From Cardinalis cardinalis (Eukaryota > Chordata > Aves > Passeriformes > Cardinalidae), in the NCBI GenBank assembly GCA_014549065.1, contig JACDOX010000027.1, forward strand, positions 5,347,257 through 5,411,256: DNA of 64,000 nt, read 5' to 3'. This document shows positions 36,106 through 47,435 of the stretch, one piece after another. Made by a program: the position numbers and the translations under genes. The notes below the pieces were generated by a model. That model searched no databases, had not been told where the DNA came from, and worked only from the letters and a program-made list of their open reading frames with translations. Position 1 is the first letter of the stretch. Each line of letters starts with the position of its first letter.

Positions 36106-39046
36106 CAAAATGCATGTGGCTCATAAGCTGTTACAATGTGTCTCTTTTGCTGATTATTCAGTGTTAGAGCTGCTGCCCAAANTGCAAGAGAAGTGTATTG
36201 GCAGCACTGCAAGGTAAGAAAATGGAATAAATAGGTGCAGGACCAATGTACAATGCTCTGGTACACGTGGTGCTTCTAGTGTGAAGAAGCAGCTTTCAGA
36301 TCTTCTGTGTATTCCACTGTGCTGGCGGGAGCTCTGGATGCAGGAACAAGGTAGGACATGGTATTTCACTGGGGAGATGTGCAAAAGTGGGGAGGCTGAT
36401 AAGGTGGGAGTAATAATTTTTAGAGAGGTGAAGGGCACAAAAAGCAAAGGTGAGGAGGATGCATCCTTTGGGGTGGGCTCCAACCATTTTGCAATGGGCT
36501 TAGGGACCTTTGCTCAGATGAAGTGTTGATGCAGGTGGTCTGGAGCCCAGCTTAGCTTTATCACCCCAGGATGTGTCTCTGTGGCAGGCTGCAGTAGCGC
36601 CTGAGCTCTGTGAACATGCCAGCCACGGCACTGGAAGGCTGCTTTAGCCTGATATTCCACCTGGGCTGGTTAGCCCTTCTCACATAGCCAGGCTGCTCCC
36701 AGCATCAAGGCTGGCACTTATGGGCAGCCTGACTGGATATCATGGCCAAGCATTGTAGGCTTAGACGATTGGCATATAAACAGCAGAAAAATCTCCCAGA
36801 GTCTGGAGTGTTTGTCAGGTACGTAAATATCTCAGATTATTTTTCCTTAAATTATCCCTATGGGGATCGTTTATGCAGCAGTTTTATAACTAGTTTTTGC
36901 ATAAAATATAGTCNTGGTACTCAGGTTATCTTTTATGTAGTCAAACATTTTATTGTTTGCATGCTAATCTAAACTCTTCATCACTGCTGAATACCTTCAG
37001 CNGCCATAGTTTGGTTTTCCTATGGCGCTTTGCTTTGGAAAAGAAAATGAATGTGTCTGCTTCTCTTAATCATAAATTCAGTCTCCTATTTCTTTGTTAT
37101 AATTCTTTTGATGTGAACAAAACTCCAAATCCANTTTTTGTGAAATTTAAGAAGCTAGTATGTTTAAGAATGCGTATGTGCTAACAATGAACCCTCTGCA
37201 TCTGGATGCTTAGTAAAAGCTGGAGCAATGTCTGTGTTGAAAGAGTTCTTTCAGTTTTAATACTTTACTCTTGATTGTGTCTGNGATACCATTTCCAGCC
37301 TTGAAGTAAGTACAGGATTTATTGTTCCGAAGTGGTACGGTGATCAGTTCAGACCTCTAGTTTACTTTTTTCAGGAGCTTCTTTTTAATGTCTCGTAGAA
37401 AAGTTTAACCCTGGTAGAGGAGCCCAGATGACAAAGGGAACTTGAGTAACATTGTATTTCCATTTTGCTGGAGTGTGTTGGGGTGTACCAAAGTGTAGTA
37501 TGTAAGTCTGTCTCACTGCAGAGTTCATGGCAATGNAGAGTAACACTCCTGTATAAGGCACACCCACCCTATAATGTGAGGGCTAAAACGAATCTCTAAG
37601 TGCTTAACATGCAGCTCTCATTTNATCTGTCTCTATATATGTGCTGTATGTATATCACTGCACATTCCTGANGCTTTGTCAGCCCAGGTATCCAAACTCA
37701 ATTGCCACCTGCTTGCGTTTGATTACAGCTCCCCAACTAACCTGTGCCTAATCTATCACCATTTGAAGCTTCTGTGCCCTCAAGGTTAGGAATGGCTGGC
37801 TGCTTCTTGGCCAGTGAGAAGAGAGGTCCTTGCATCCACAGACCTCAGTTCTTGAGGTGAAAAGGATTTAGGTCACTGGTACAGTGTCACTGTAAGGATT
37901 GTTTGCACTCAAACCATTTCTTTCTACTGAGTCAGCTGTAGGAGGGATGCTGAATGTAAAATAATAGCAATTTTCATATGCAGGCTACAATGAGCAAGGC
38001 AAGTGCCCCTCTCTGCAGAGGCTTTGCCCAAGGAATGCCTCAGGGAGTAAGGAAGGGACTTCACTGTGGCACAAGACACCCTTGGGGCCAGAAACCTCTG
38101 CCACAGCAGCATTTCATAGTCCAGTAGTAATCCAAACCCAAAGTCTATCTGCACCTCTGATTTGTTGGGGTTTTTTTCCTCCATATTTTCCTCTTTTTTT
38201 TCTTCCCATAAAGATTAAATTCAAGATTGAAAAAAAAAAATTGAAATCTCTGCAGTAGAATGATACCTGGAAACAATAATTGGATTAAATGAATAATGTA
38301 CATTTTTACTCATAGTCTCAAGTGTCCTAGTTTGTGTGATGGATTCATCACCATTTCCTTGTGAATTATGTCATCACTTTCAAAATGATATCTTAGTTTC
38401 CATGGGGTGGCTGAAGCCGTAGACATCTGCTTATTAACTGCTTGTTCATATCAGCTCTATGAAACTAGAGTTTTAGTCAGTGGTAATGGTTAAAGAAGGT
38501 GGGAAAAAAATTCCCAGGAGNTCACAGTTTACATGAAATAGCAACTTTCATCAAGATGCAGTTGTCAGTTTTAAGTTCTGTGTTGCTGGTTTGTGTCTGG
38601 GGCTTGTTGAATGAAGTAATCAGGGTCACAGTTAATCAGGACACACCTCATTTCCCCTCAAAACCAGGGAAGCCCAATGGTGGCAGATACAGAATATTAT
38701 TTCAGCTGTATCCTGTTAAAAAAACAGCTGTGAGCAATAGTTACTAGCATTAGTGACACTCTGCCAACATATGCAGCATTTTGGGCTCTATTATAAATAG
38801 GAAAAAGTCAGAGTTCATGAAATGTAAGGACCAAATTTTTTTTGTAATAACTCATCCATTTTTCTTTTTTTTTTTTAAGCTGTAAATGACCACATTGCAA
38901 AACTGGATAATTTCAGATTAGGGTAATTACCATGTAGGTTTTAAGAGGTGGGGGAAAAACAACACTTTTGCAACCTCTTCCCAAATACACCTTTGACAGG
39001 AGAAAGGAAAAGGGAAACACCCCAAAGAGAGATGGGTGGAAGGAGT
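36106..39046. other. Unique non-coding DNA
   Basis: No recognised repeat family. A GC-richer patch at about 36530-36740 shows no domain-like open frame. Poly-A and T-rich runs lie near 38170-38240. The overlapping frames at 36154-36529 on both strands are unremarkable. Confidence 0.5.
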
Positions 39047-39102
39047 GAAGGAAGGAAGGAAGGAAGGAAGGAAGGAAGGAAGGAAGGAAGGAAGGAAGGA
39101 AG
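39047..39102. repeat. (GAAG)n microsatellite
   Basis: Fourteen uninterrupted copies of the tetranucleotide GAAG. A perfect array of this length is likely to be polymorphic. The minus-strand reading frame through it gives a spurious Phe-Leu-Pro-Ser repeat. Confidence 0.98.
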
Positions 39103-39674
39103 ATGGAGTAAATACTATTAAATGTTTGCTTTAATAAAACTATTTGGTTGTGCTCTCTGAGGTATAATAAATATTGTCCAAACTGCAAAATGTGCAATTC
39201 TGTAAGACAGACTCAAAACACTANAATCAAATCCTCCAGCCTGCTGAGAGTGTTCAGCCTACCATAATTTAGAGTTTGTCATTAATAATTGACACGCTTT
39301 GCNGACATATTTCTTATTCCATCATGCATTAGAAATTTTAATGAAATTGGTCTTAGCATGCTAAAAACATAATCATTTGCTAGGAAATTTTATTGGTCAG
39401 GAATAAACACATTGAGAAATAATAATTCTGAATGATGCAAGTCAACTTTAGCCTTTCTGTTATATTTAGTTTTCATCATCTTGGTGTAGGACTGTGATGT
39501 GTAAACTCTTTTCCCAGCACAAATTTGGGTTATAAATCTAAGTCTCCAATATCATGTTCCAGCATAAAGAAAAATAAATCAAATTTGTTGAGTCAGCTTT
39601 TTTTCTTCCCTGTTCAAAATCAACTTCTGATTCTTGATTTATTAGATTATTCCATTGACTAGTGACTGAAAGGC
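39103..39674. other. Unique AT-rich DNA with a perfect palindrome
   Basis: Contains the 12-base palindrome TTAGCATGCTAA at 39353-39364, close to an ATGCAT motif (39323-39328). The slowly varied AT-rich texture resembles conserved non-coding sequence, but this cannot be tested here. Confidence 0.35.
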
Positions 39675-40366
39675 TAACNCAGGAACAGCCACACTGGGTC
39701 AGATCACAAGTTGGTCTGACTCAATACTCGGTGTTCAGATCTGAAATTAAAGCCTAGTAAAGAGTACAAGAGGACAGGCAGGTATAGCCATTTCCAAGAA
39801 GTACTTTGTGCTGCTTCACTTAATTCCTCAAAGACTACCTGAGCCAGAGGTGATAGCCCTTGACAGGGCTGTCACCTGTGATTCCTATGAATTGGTCCAG
39901 TTAACTTTTCAGAGCATGTAANCTTCTAGCAGTTACAGCTTTCCATGGCAAGGACTTACACACAGTTTAATGATGTTTTGTATGAAGAACCACATCTTTT
40001 TGCTGGTTCTGTAGCATGATGCTTTCATGTGATATGCCCCTGTTCTTCTCTGTATCTTCAGATAGGATGAACAGATTCCTTTCCATCCTCTTCATTCATC
40101 TGATGATTCTGTAANTGTCTGTCACATCCCTATGTGGCATACTTAGTCATTGCTTTCCCAGGCTAAAAATAGCTAACTCTGTGTAGTTATTTTCACCTGG
40201 AAACTTCTCCATGCCATTGAGTGTACTTGCCACCTTCCTATTGGTCTATTAATTTTTTCCACGTCTTTTTTGGGTAGAGAAACCTGGAGACAAGGACGGA
40301 ACTTTTTGCAATGAGAGAATGATATTTCTATTTGTTTTCCCTGTCTCTCCTAGTAATTGGATNTAT
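39675..40366 (-). mobile_element. Ancient CR1 (L-type), left part, split by an LTR
   Basis: The plus strand begins CAGGAACAGCCACACTGGGT CAGATCA, the hallmark start of an old CR1 3' end that is also common in turtles and crocodilians. It continues with CTACCTGAGCCAGAGGTGAT, CAGTTTAATGATGTTTTGTA TGAAGAACCACAT, CTTTCCCAGGCTAAAAATAG, and CTGGAGACAAGGACGGAACT TTTTGCA. The order fits the reverse complement of CR1 for about 690 bp. Divergence is high, as expected for a copy fixed before modern birds. The element stops abruptly at the LTR start (40367) and resumes at 40947. Confidence 0.8.
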
Positions 40367-40946
40367 TGTTGTGGTTTAACACCAGACAGCACCACACAGC
40401 TGCTCACTCACTTTCCCCTGGTGGGATGGGAAAGAGAATNGAAACAGTAAAGTGGGAAACCTCATGGGTTGACTTCAACAGGTAAAGCCAAAGCCACACA
40501 TAAAAGCAAANCAGAACAAGGACTTCATTCACCACTTCCAGGTAAATGGCAGGCAGCTGTTTAGTCATCTCCAGGAAAGCAGGGCTCAATCGTACATAAA
40601 GTGACTTGGGAAATCAAACACCATATCTCTGAAGGCCCTCCTCTTTCCTCCTTTTNCCCCCAGCTTTACGTGCTGAGTGTGATGCCGTATGGTCTGGAGT
40701 ATCCCTTTGGTCAGCTGGGGTCAGCTGTCCAGGCTGTGCCCCCTCCCAGCTCCTTGTGCACCCNCAGCCCTCTCTCTGGTGAGGTGGGGTGGGAGGCAGA
40801 AAAGGCCCTGACTCAGTGTCAGCCCTGCTCAGCTGTAACAAACACAGCCCTGTGTTACCAACACTGTTTTGGTCACAAATCCAAAACACAGCCCCATACC
40901 AGCTACAGTGAAGAAAATTAACTCTATCCCAGCAAACCCCAGCACA
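40367..40946 (+). mobile_element. Solo LTR of an endogenous retrovirus (class III/ERVL- or ERVK-like)
   Basis: The 580 bp sequence begins TGTTGTGGTTTAACACCAG and ends CCCCAGCACA, giving the TG...CA termini of a long terminal repeat. Internal blocks are recognisable: GTGGGATGGGAAAGAGAA, CTCATGGGTTGACTTCAACA, CTGGAGTATCCCTTTGGTCA GCTGGGGTCAGCTG, and TTAACTCTATCCCAGC. I recall this LTR type from passerine and other neoavian genomes but cannot name the family safely. There is no internal retroviral region on either side, because CR1 sequence flanks it, so it is a solo LTR left by recombination between two LTRs. The flanks TNTAT and TTTAC are compatible with a 5 bp target duplication carrying one mismatch; the N prevents certainty. 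Frames inside are not genes. Confidence 0.92.
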
Positions 40947-41165
40947 TTTACTTTCATGAGCATTGAGCTGAGCTGTTTGAAGGGCTGACTGTTGACTGTT
41001 TCAGATTGTGTCTGAAATCTCATTTGTGCCTGATAATNGCCTACCACAGACTTCATCACTCTGGGTACAAAGTCATGGTTGTTGGCTTTTTCCACATGTC
41101 CAGGACTCTCAAATTACATGTTTTCAATTTTACCTGCTATTTAATTGCTTGGGTTCTGAGCTACA
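40947..41165 (-). mobile_element. Ancient CR1 (L-type), right part, continuing after the LTR
   Basis: The sequence resumes the CR1 order where the left part stopped. CATTGAGCTGAGCTG corresponds to the CR1 'cattgagcggatg' block. CAGACTTCATCACTCTGG corresponds to 'agaccccatcattttgt'. The stretch CATGTTTTCAATTTTACCTG CTATTTAATTGCTTGGG corresponds to 'caacattgaatttcatctgccattttgttgcccag'. Each match is weak alone, but their order and spacing are right. The end near 41165 is approximate. Confidence 0.62.
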
Positions 41166-42703
41166 AAGAATGCACCNGTATTGGTGGTGTAGGAGCAGGA
41201 GGGTGCTCTTGGAGCAAATCTCCTGATTGTCTCTACTTACTATGTATTTGTACATACAGGTGAATTTGATTCCTTTCAGATGTAATTAAACCAAAAGATA
41301 AGCTCCTCAAGTTCAGCTTAGNTGTCCTATTCTCAGACATTGGACCAATGGAAATAGACTGGAATGAGTCCGAATTAAATTAAATAAAGAAGAATGAAAA
41401 AAATTAAGAAGTTTGGGTCATGTGTGGTCTTCATCAGCAATTATTTCACAATACACATCTGCTCCTGTTGATCCTTGGTTCTTCCTATTTTTTAACATGG
41501 CTTCAAGCCTTATTNCAGTACTTTACCACTTGCCCTTATCTTTACCTTCCTGAGCAAATTAGTGTCAATGACATGGGTGTTAAAAANTGACAGGTATTAT
41601 GCAGTTTTGGTTTAAGATGTCAGACCAATATAATTGAGTAGGGATACATTTTTTCCTCTATATCTTCTTATATGTACCATTTCTCACCAGCTCTTTTCTA
41701 CTACTGTGCCTGATGTTTTGAGTTTTTCTTATGAACTAATTAAAAAAAAATTAAGAAGACTTGGCTGTTTCCAGTAGTTGTTCTCTAAGTTTTAATACTC
41801 TGGGTGAATATTTCACTGTCTCCTTTATTTTATTATTTTCNATGGAAGAGAAGCTGCCAAAAGTAAGGAAGGGAAATACAAGTTTGAGGGAATGGTAAAT
41901 TCTTTAAAATTGGTGTACTTGATAACTGATCTTCAGCATTTGATTTCATGGGAAACAAAAACAGGGGCTGGTCTTGAATGAATATGTTGANGGATGATGA
42001 ACAAGCTGGTGTGGTTTATATAAATTGTCTCGCTAACCTTATGGTCACAGCCTTGGTTATGATATAAAATCTTTTTAACTTGCAGGATTATAACATTTTG
42101 CAGTGCTCTGTTTTTCTGTTTCAATAGGCAAAAGTTCACTTATTGGCGCATTTGATTGTGGGTCTGAAGGAACCAATTTTCTGCTCTTTTTGAGATGGAA
42201 ACTCATCTTGCTGGACTTCTATTTATGACCTCTTGACAATGCTTATATTTTATTTAGGAAATTGTTTTCATTACTTCAGTTTGCTCAACCAAAAACATCC
42301 AGGCACTTCATTCAAGTTTAGATGCACAGAAGAGGATAAATGCATAAATTGATGGAGGGCAATGATTTATGATTTATTTAACCTTCTGCTGTTTTGATGC
42401 CTAGTTTTTTTCCATCTATCACAGTTGGGATTGAAGTAGCCATGGTGGAGGAGTCAAAAAAGGCATATGANGTGCCCTAGTCATCCGTCTATGAAACAGG
42501 GATCTGAGAACTTCTTCCATGAAACTTCTGATTACTGTGAAGCCATAACTGGCCTGATAAATATAACAGGTGTCTGGTCTCTTAAGTATGGTGTGAAATC
42601 CACCTTAAGATTAGAAGCAAACAATCTGATCTGGAGAAATTTTCAGGCAGGTATTTTTTGAATAGTTAAAAGAAAATAAACCTAGTATTGTTATTATATT
42701 GAG

Positions 42704-42737
42704 TAACNGCCTCCCCTTTGTAACAGCCTCCCCTTTG
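42704..42737. repeat. 17-bp tandem duplication
   Basis: TAACNGCCTCCCCTTTG is followed directly by TAACAGCCTCCCCTTTG. The copies are identical apart from the N. Confidence 0.9.
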
Positions 42738-44927
42738 TCAAATGACAAACGTGCTTCAAAACTGCAATCTTCTTTGCAGTTGTTCTGCCAAAACTGCTAA
42801 TAAATTAAATCCTTATTGTTAGGCATATTTATGAAATATTTGTTTCATTCTGTTTCATTCCTGAGCTACATGCCTTTTTTTCAGTACATTCACAGAATTA
42901 ACATGCTTCTGTTGCATATTTATAAATCTTAAATATCGTTAACTTCGAATCACAGAATTAAGTGGTAACTCTGATTATTCTTTTATTGTGAGAATGGAAC
43001 AGGCATCTGTTCATTGAGTTTACAAGATAACATCTGGTGCAGAGGGTGCCAAACAGCCAGCTATTCTGCAAATTGAGTGCCAGAAGATGACTTTTAAAGC
43101 AAAGTCTGTGCTGCAAAGACAATGGTGCAATGCTTGGACAGAATTCAGAGGATGTGTGCTGCAAGGGGATCTCAGCCATGCTGTCAGCCAGCAGCAGAAA
43201 TGCTCCCCTCACATCTCTTGCTATGCAAACAGGGTTAATCACCTGCTATTCTTCTTGTAGATTTAATAGAGTAGTTGAGACAGGACTGCACTGATTTTCT
43301 GACACCTTCTAGTGACTGCCACCTCTGCCCCACTACCAGGGGTATCAATGGGATAACTTGTCTGCTACACCCTGCTTGCTAGGGGTGGCCCTAGCTCAGT
43401 GAGGCTGAGGAAGCTGAGTCTGTGTCTGCTGAGCTCCCCTCTCAGTTCACCACAGGGTATGCTCTTTCTTAGCAACTTNGGAGGATCTAAGTGTGCCCAG
43501 TCTGAACAGTTCTACAGCAGCAAAGCAACATGCATAATTTACATGTATTTATTTTGTGAGAGAAGAACTTATGTAGGCAACTAACAAATCCGTGTGATCT
43601 GCTGATGAACAGTTTTCTTATAGGTATGAGTATATCATGTAATGAAAACCACGCAAGAACTGAAGCAACAGTAAATAAAAGCAATAAATCATAAAGCAAT
43701 TAGATGCAATCAAACAAGGAGCTAGTTAAAAGCCTACAGAAGTGGAAACAGTGTAAACACAGTCCCTCCAGATGGGACAGTGCAGACCTGCTTAAAGCCT
43801 TATAATGGCCCCATTAATACTAGTATAAACTTCAATTTAATCTATCTTATTTGTCTTCAGATGATTTGAAATAATCTCTTTTACTTAAAAATTTTTCCCT
43901 CTCTCCTGCCATGTCATTTGTCTTTCTTTACCTCGTTAAGCTATTCAGAAAAAAAAATCTTTTTGTTTCTTTTAATGATCTGAAGCAGAATTTTTGAGTT
44001 TGCACTGCTTATTCTTCAAGTTCTCTTTTCTGGCCCAGAGAGGTTTTATGTAATGCATGTTGCTACAGCGTTGGAAAACATTATTGGGAAAGAGACATTT
44101 CAGTTGTGTTAGAGCATTAAAAAATTGCTTTCACACTGCATCTTTGAAAAAAGTAATGTATTTCTAACAACACTGCATGGAATCTCAGCTGGAGGTGACT
44201 GTAGAGCAGTATGTACCTCATGTTAGATCTAAATTTAATCCAACTGTAGTCAACCAAAAGCAGATGCAGCATTAGTTTTAGAAGCTGAATATAAAGGCAG
44301 TCATTTTGTTGAGACAATCTTCAACAAAACACTTCTTTTCTATTCAATTTTCAGGTTGTTATGTAGCTCTAAGGGACTGATGACAAGGGATCCTGCTGTT
44401 TTGATGGGGGTTCCTGATTGACATTGGATTTTATTAGTGGCATTAGTATTGAAGGGAAGGGTCACAGGTTGGTTACGGTTCATTCTACCTGCCTGTCTCA
44501 CTCAGCAACANCCAGGAAATGTCCAGTAATTTTCTGGTTTTCTGCTTCTTTTAACATTTTAATATTTCAGATGGATAAAGTAAAAGTTAATCATGTTTAT
44601 GCATTAATAAAAGGTACATAAAGTGTTTCAGTTATTCAGTTGAATGAAATGATTTCAGAGATGTGGTAATAACCTTAAGTGATGTTTTGAATACATTTCA
44701 TATAAATTAGATCCATTAGATGGGATAAAATTGNTGTTTTCTAGGCATCCGGTAATTGTCATGTTCACTAATTCCTGCAGCCACTCTGAGCAGAGACTGG
44801 TAGCTTTCCTTCATTGTCCAAAGTTTTTCTGTGTTGTATGTATGAATTATATCCTTATGTTGTGAGTAACCCACCTAATCCAATTTGTGGTGGGATAGAA
44901 TGTAAGAAAATAAAGATAGTGCAGAAG

Positions 44928-44955
44928 GTAATCTCACCCCTGTAATCTCACCCCT
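44928..44955. repeat. 14-bp tandem duplication
   Basis: GTAATCTCACCCCT occurs twice in a row without mismatch. Confidence 0.92.
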
Positions 44956-47087
44956 GAGGAGTTGCAGCTGTAGTAATTACCAAAGATTAGGAGCAGGCCT
45001 NCCCTTAACAGGCCACAGCTGTGTCCAGTGAGGATGAGTGCTACAAAAGAGTGGGTTAGCTGGGTGAGAAGGGAGCTGGAGTTTTTTGGCAGTGCTGTGA
45101 AGAAGTTGGNAGTGCTGCAAGGAGCTGCCCATGAGAAATCNCCAAGAAGGTATGGAACTTTTACTATGAGATGGCAACACCGATTTTCCCTTCTCAGTCA
45201 AGATCTCCCTAAGTTGAAAAAATATAATTCTAAAGCCTTAATGATCATTCAGCTCCTTTCAGAGGATGGTGGTTTAATTGCCTGCATGGCTTTCTGACTG
45301 GAGCCCATCAGGTGCACAGAGAGGAGAAGTATTTTCTCCCATTACTGTTCCTCCTTGCTTCACCTTGGTGCAGAGGAGTTTTCAGGCTTACAGGTGGTTG
45401 TAGGGATAAAACTTCTTTCTGCCCTTTTGACATGCGTCTAATGGTAGACAAGAGAAAAGAATGTGTTACCCTGTCTTCTGTTATTTGCATCAGAATGACA
45501 CATTTTGAATGTTGGACCTTGCACTCAAGCATTGCATCCATAAATGAAACAGGCAGAAGAAGGACTACAGGGAAGAGGCTAGCTCAGAGGAAGAGCTGTT
45601 TAATTCTGTGGTGNATTTTGAGCTGTGTTTTTGGGGAAAATTAAGGGCATAAATAGTTTGAATAATGTAAACTAATCTTTATCTGTCATAGCAATCTTCT
45701 TCCCCCGAATTAGTGTTAAACCCCATCTATAATAACTAATGCTATCATTTTTCATAAATATTTGGACTCTTGTTCTTCCTCAATAAATGATGATTGCATT
45801 AAGTAAATATTTAGCAATTAGATAGCATATCTAATTTGGCTTTCTTCTCCACTTGTGTCTTTGAGCATGCTGCAAAAAGACTCAAAACTCTTTTTGGCTC
45901 CTCCATGCTTTCCACTTTTTTCTGTGTAAATATGCAGTTGAGATTTCCTGTTGTGTATTTCTAAACTCAGCAGTGAAAAGGCANTTTAAAAGCCAGGCTA
46001 TGCAGCTCAGGGAGGATAAAGGAAATGAGGAACAAAACCAGTCTATAGCTCCAGTATAAATGTGATTACACAGCAGAACAGGATAGTTGCAAGTCAGATT
46101 TTGTGCACTTCTCCTATTGGCAGACCCATGGGAGAAGAAAAATAAAAATCTAATATGATCCTAATATGCTGGAGTTTTAGATGGTCATTAAAGAGTGCAG
46201 GGTCTGTTTTGAGAAGTGAGAAATGCATTGGCTTTCATTGTTTATGTTCTTTGGTACAGAACTCCTTGCAGAGCNGAGGACACAAAGTTATTCTGTTTGT
46301 CAAGTACATCTTCAGTGTGTCCATTATTTCAGGCAGAAAAACCACCATGTTCCTGCTTTTTATAAGCTTCAGGCACAGGTGAATAAATACATACTTGAAA
46401 GCATAGTACAAAAGATCACAAATTTTGTTTTAAATGTAAAAAAAAAAGTTATATTCCCTTTTGTCATCTGAAAGCAACAAATCTTGCATACATAGTCATT
46501 GTTTTATTTAAATCTGGACTAGCAGCAGCTCCTATTTTAGCCTCTACCTTCAATGATACATCTTGTTCTCTAAAAGGTGTCTTCTCTCTCCAGTGAGAAC
46601 TCTTTTTGTTCCTAAACAAAGCCCTGAAAAGGTCACATTGGAAATCTAAGTTCAGGTATTTCAAATCTGAGCCTAAGTTAAAAAATGATGTGTCTGCAGC
46701 TTGCCAAGTGCTATTAGAATCTAGAGTGTTAGTTTAGATTCAAGTCGAATAGGGCAGTATCCATTGGGAAATTATGCTTTCCTGAGAAGCATGTATGGAT
46801 TTTTTCTTTCTGTATACCTTTCCAATAAATATTATGATAGCAAGATTCTGTTTCCCATGAATTCTTTATTTAGGTTAAGTATTATGTGTGAACTCTGATT
46901 TCATGATTTAGTCCTGATCAAAGTAACTGATTTTTTAGAATTTTTTATTTATCTGGTGGAGAATCGTGTTAAAACACTCAGCAAACTCACATGACTGTCC
47001 AAATAAATGTGATATGTAGTAACACAAGTCCAGTTATATCATAAGGAATAGAAATTAAAATACTTGAAACTGGAAGGGAGGAAGAAT

Positions 47088-47435
47088 TTTGGTTTTACTG
47101 TTCAGATGCACAGTTGAGACCTGGAGGTACAAAAGCGAAGTTCATGGGTTGAGGTAAGAANAGTTTACTGGAAACAGCAGTGAGNTAAGAAAATGAACAG
47201 CAACTACATAATAGAAAAGTGTGCAAAAGAAGGAATGATTTNCATGCAAATGCTCCTGCAAACCCTGGGTGACAATGAACAAAGGCAAGTGGTTTCCTCC
47301 TCCTGCTACATTTCCTCCACCAAAACCCCTGCTCCTCTTCTGGGAAGCCAGAGAATCCCTCATTCCCACCCAGTGTGATGTCAAGTGGCACAGAATAACC
47401 TCCTGGCCATGCCCCCTCAGACACACCCCTCTCTC
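47088..47435 (+). mobile_element. Decayed partial LTR related to the one at 40367
   Basis: Shared blocks in plus orientation are TTCATGGGTTGAGGTAAGAA followed by AGTTTACTGG, then AGTGTGATGTCAAGTGGCAC AGAATAACCTCCTGGCCATG CCCCCTC. The first parallels CTCATGGGTTGA in the 40367 LTR and the last parallels the block before CTCCCAGC. The middle (CCAAAACCCCTGCTCCTCTT) matches a variant of this avian LTR group. The 5' TGTTGTGG start is unclear and the 3' terminus is missing. It is diverged and carries three N bases. The open frames across it (minus 109 and 94 codons) are not genes. Confidence 0.6.

Larger units (their letters stand above)
41166..47087. other. Unique non-coding DNA
   Basis: No gene or repeat family recognised over about 5.9 kb. 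Two small exact tandem duplications occur (listed separately). Frames up to 110 codons (45312-45644) contain no recognisable protein. Confidence 0.55.

Noticed and set aside
38913..39197. Minus-strand frame with a Phe-Leu-Pro-Ser repeat
   Set aside because: It is the translation of the (GAAG)n microsatellite.
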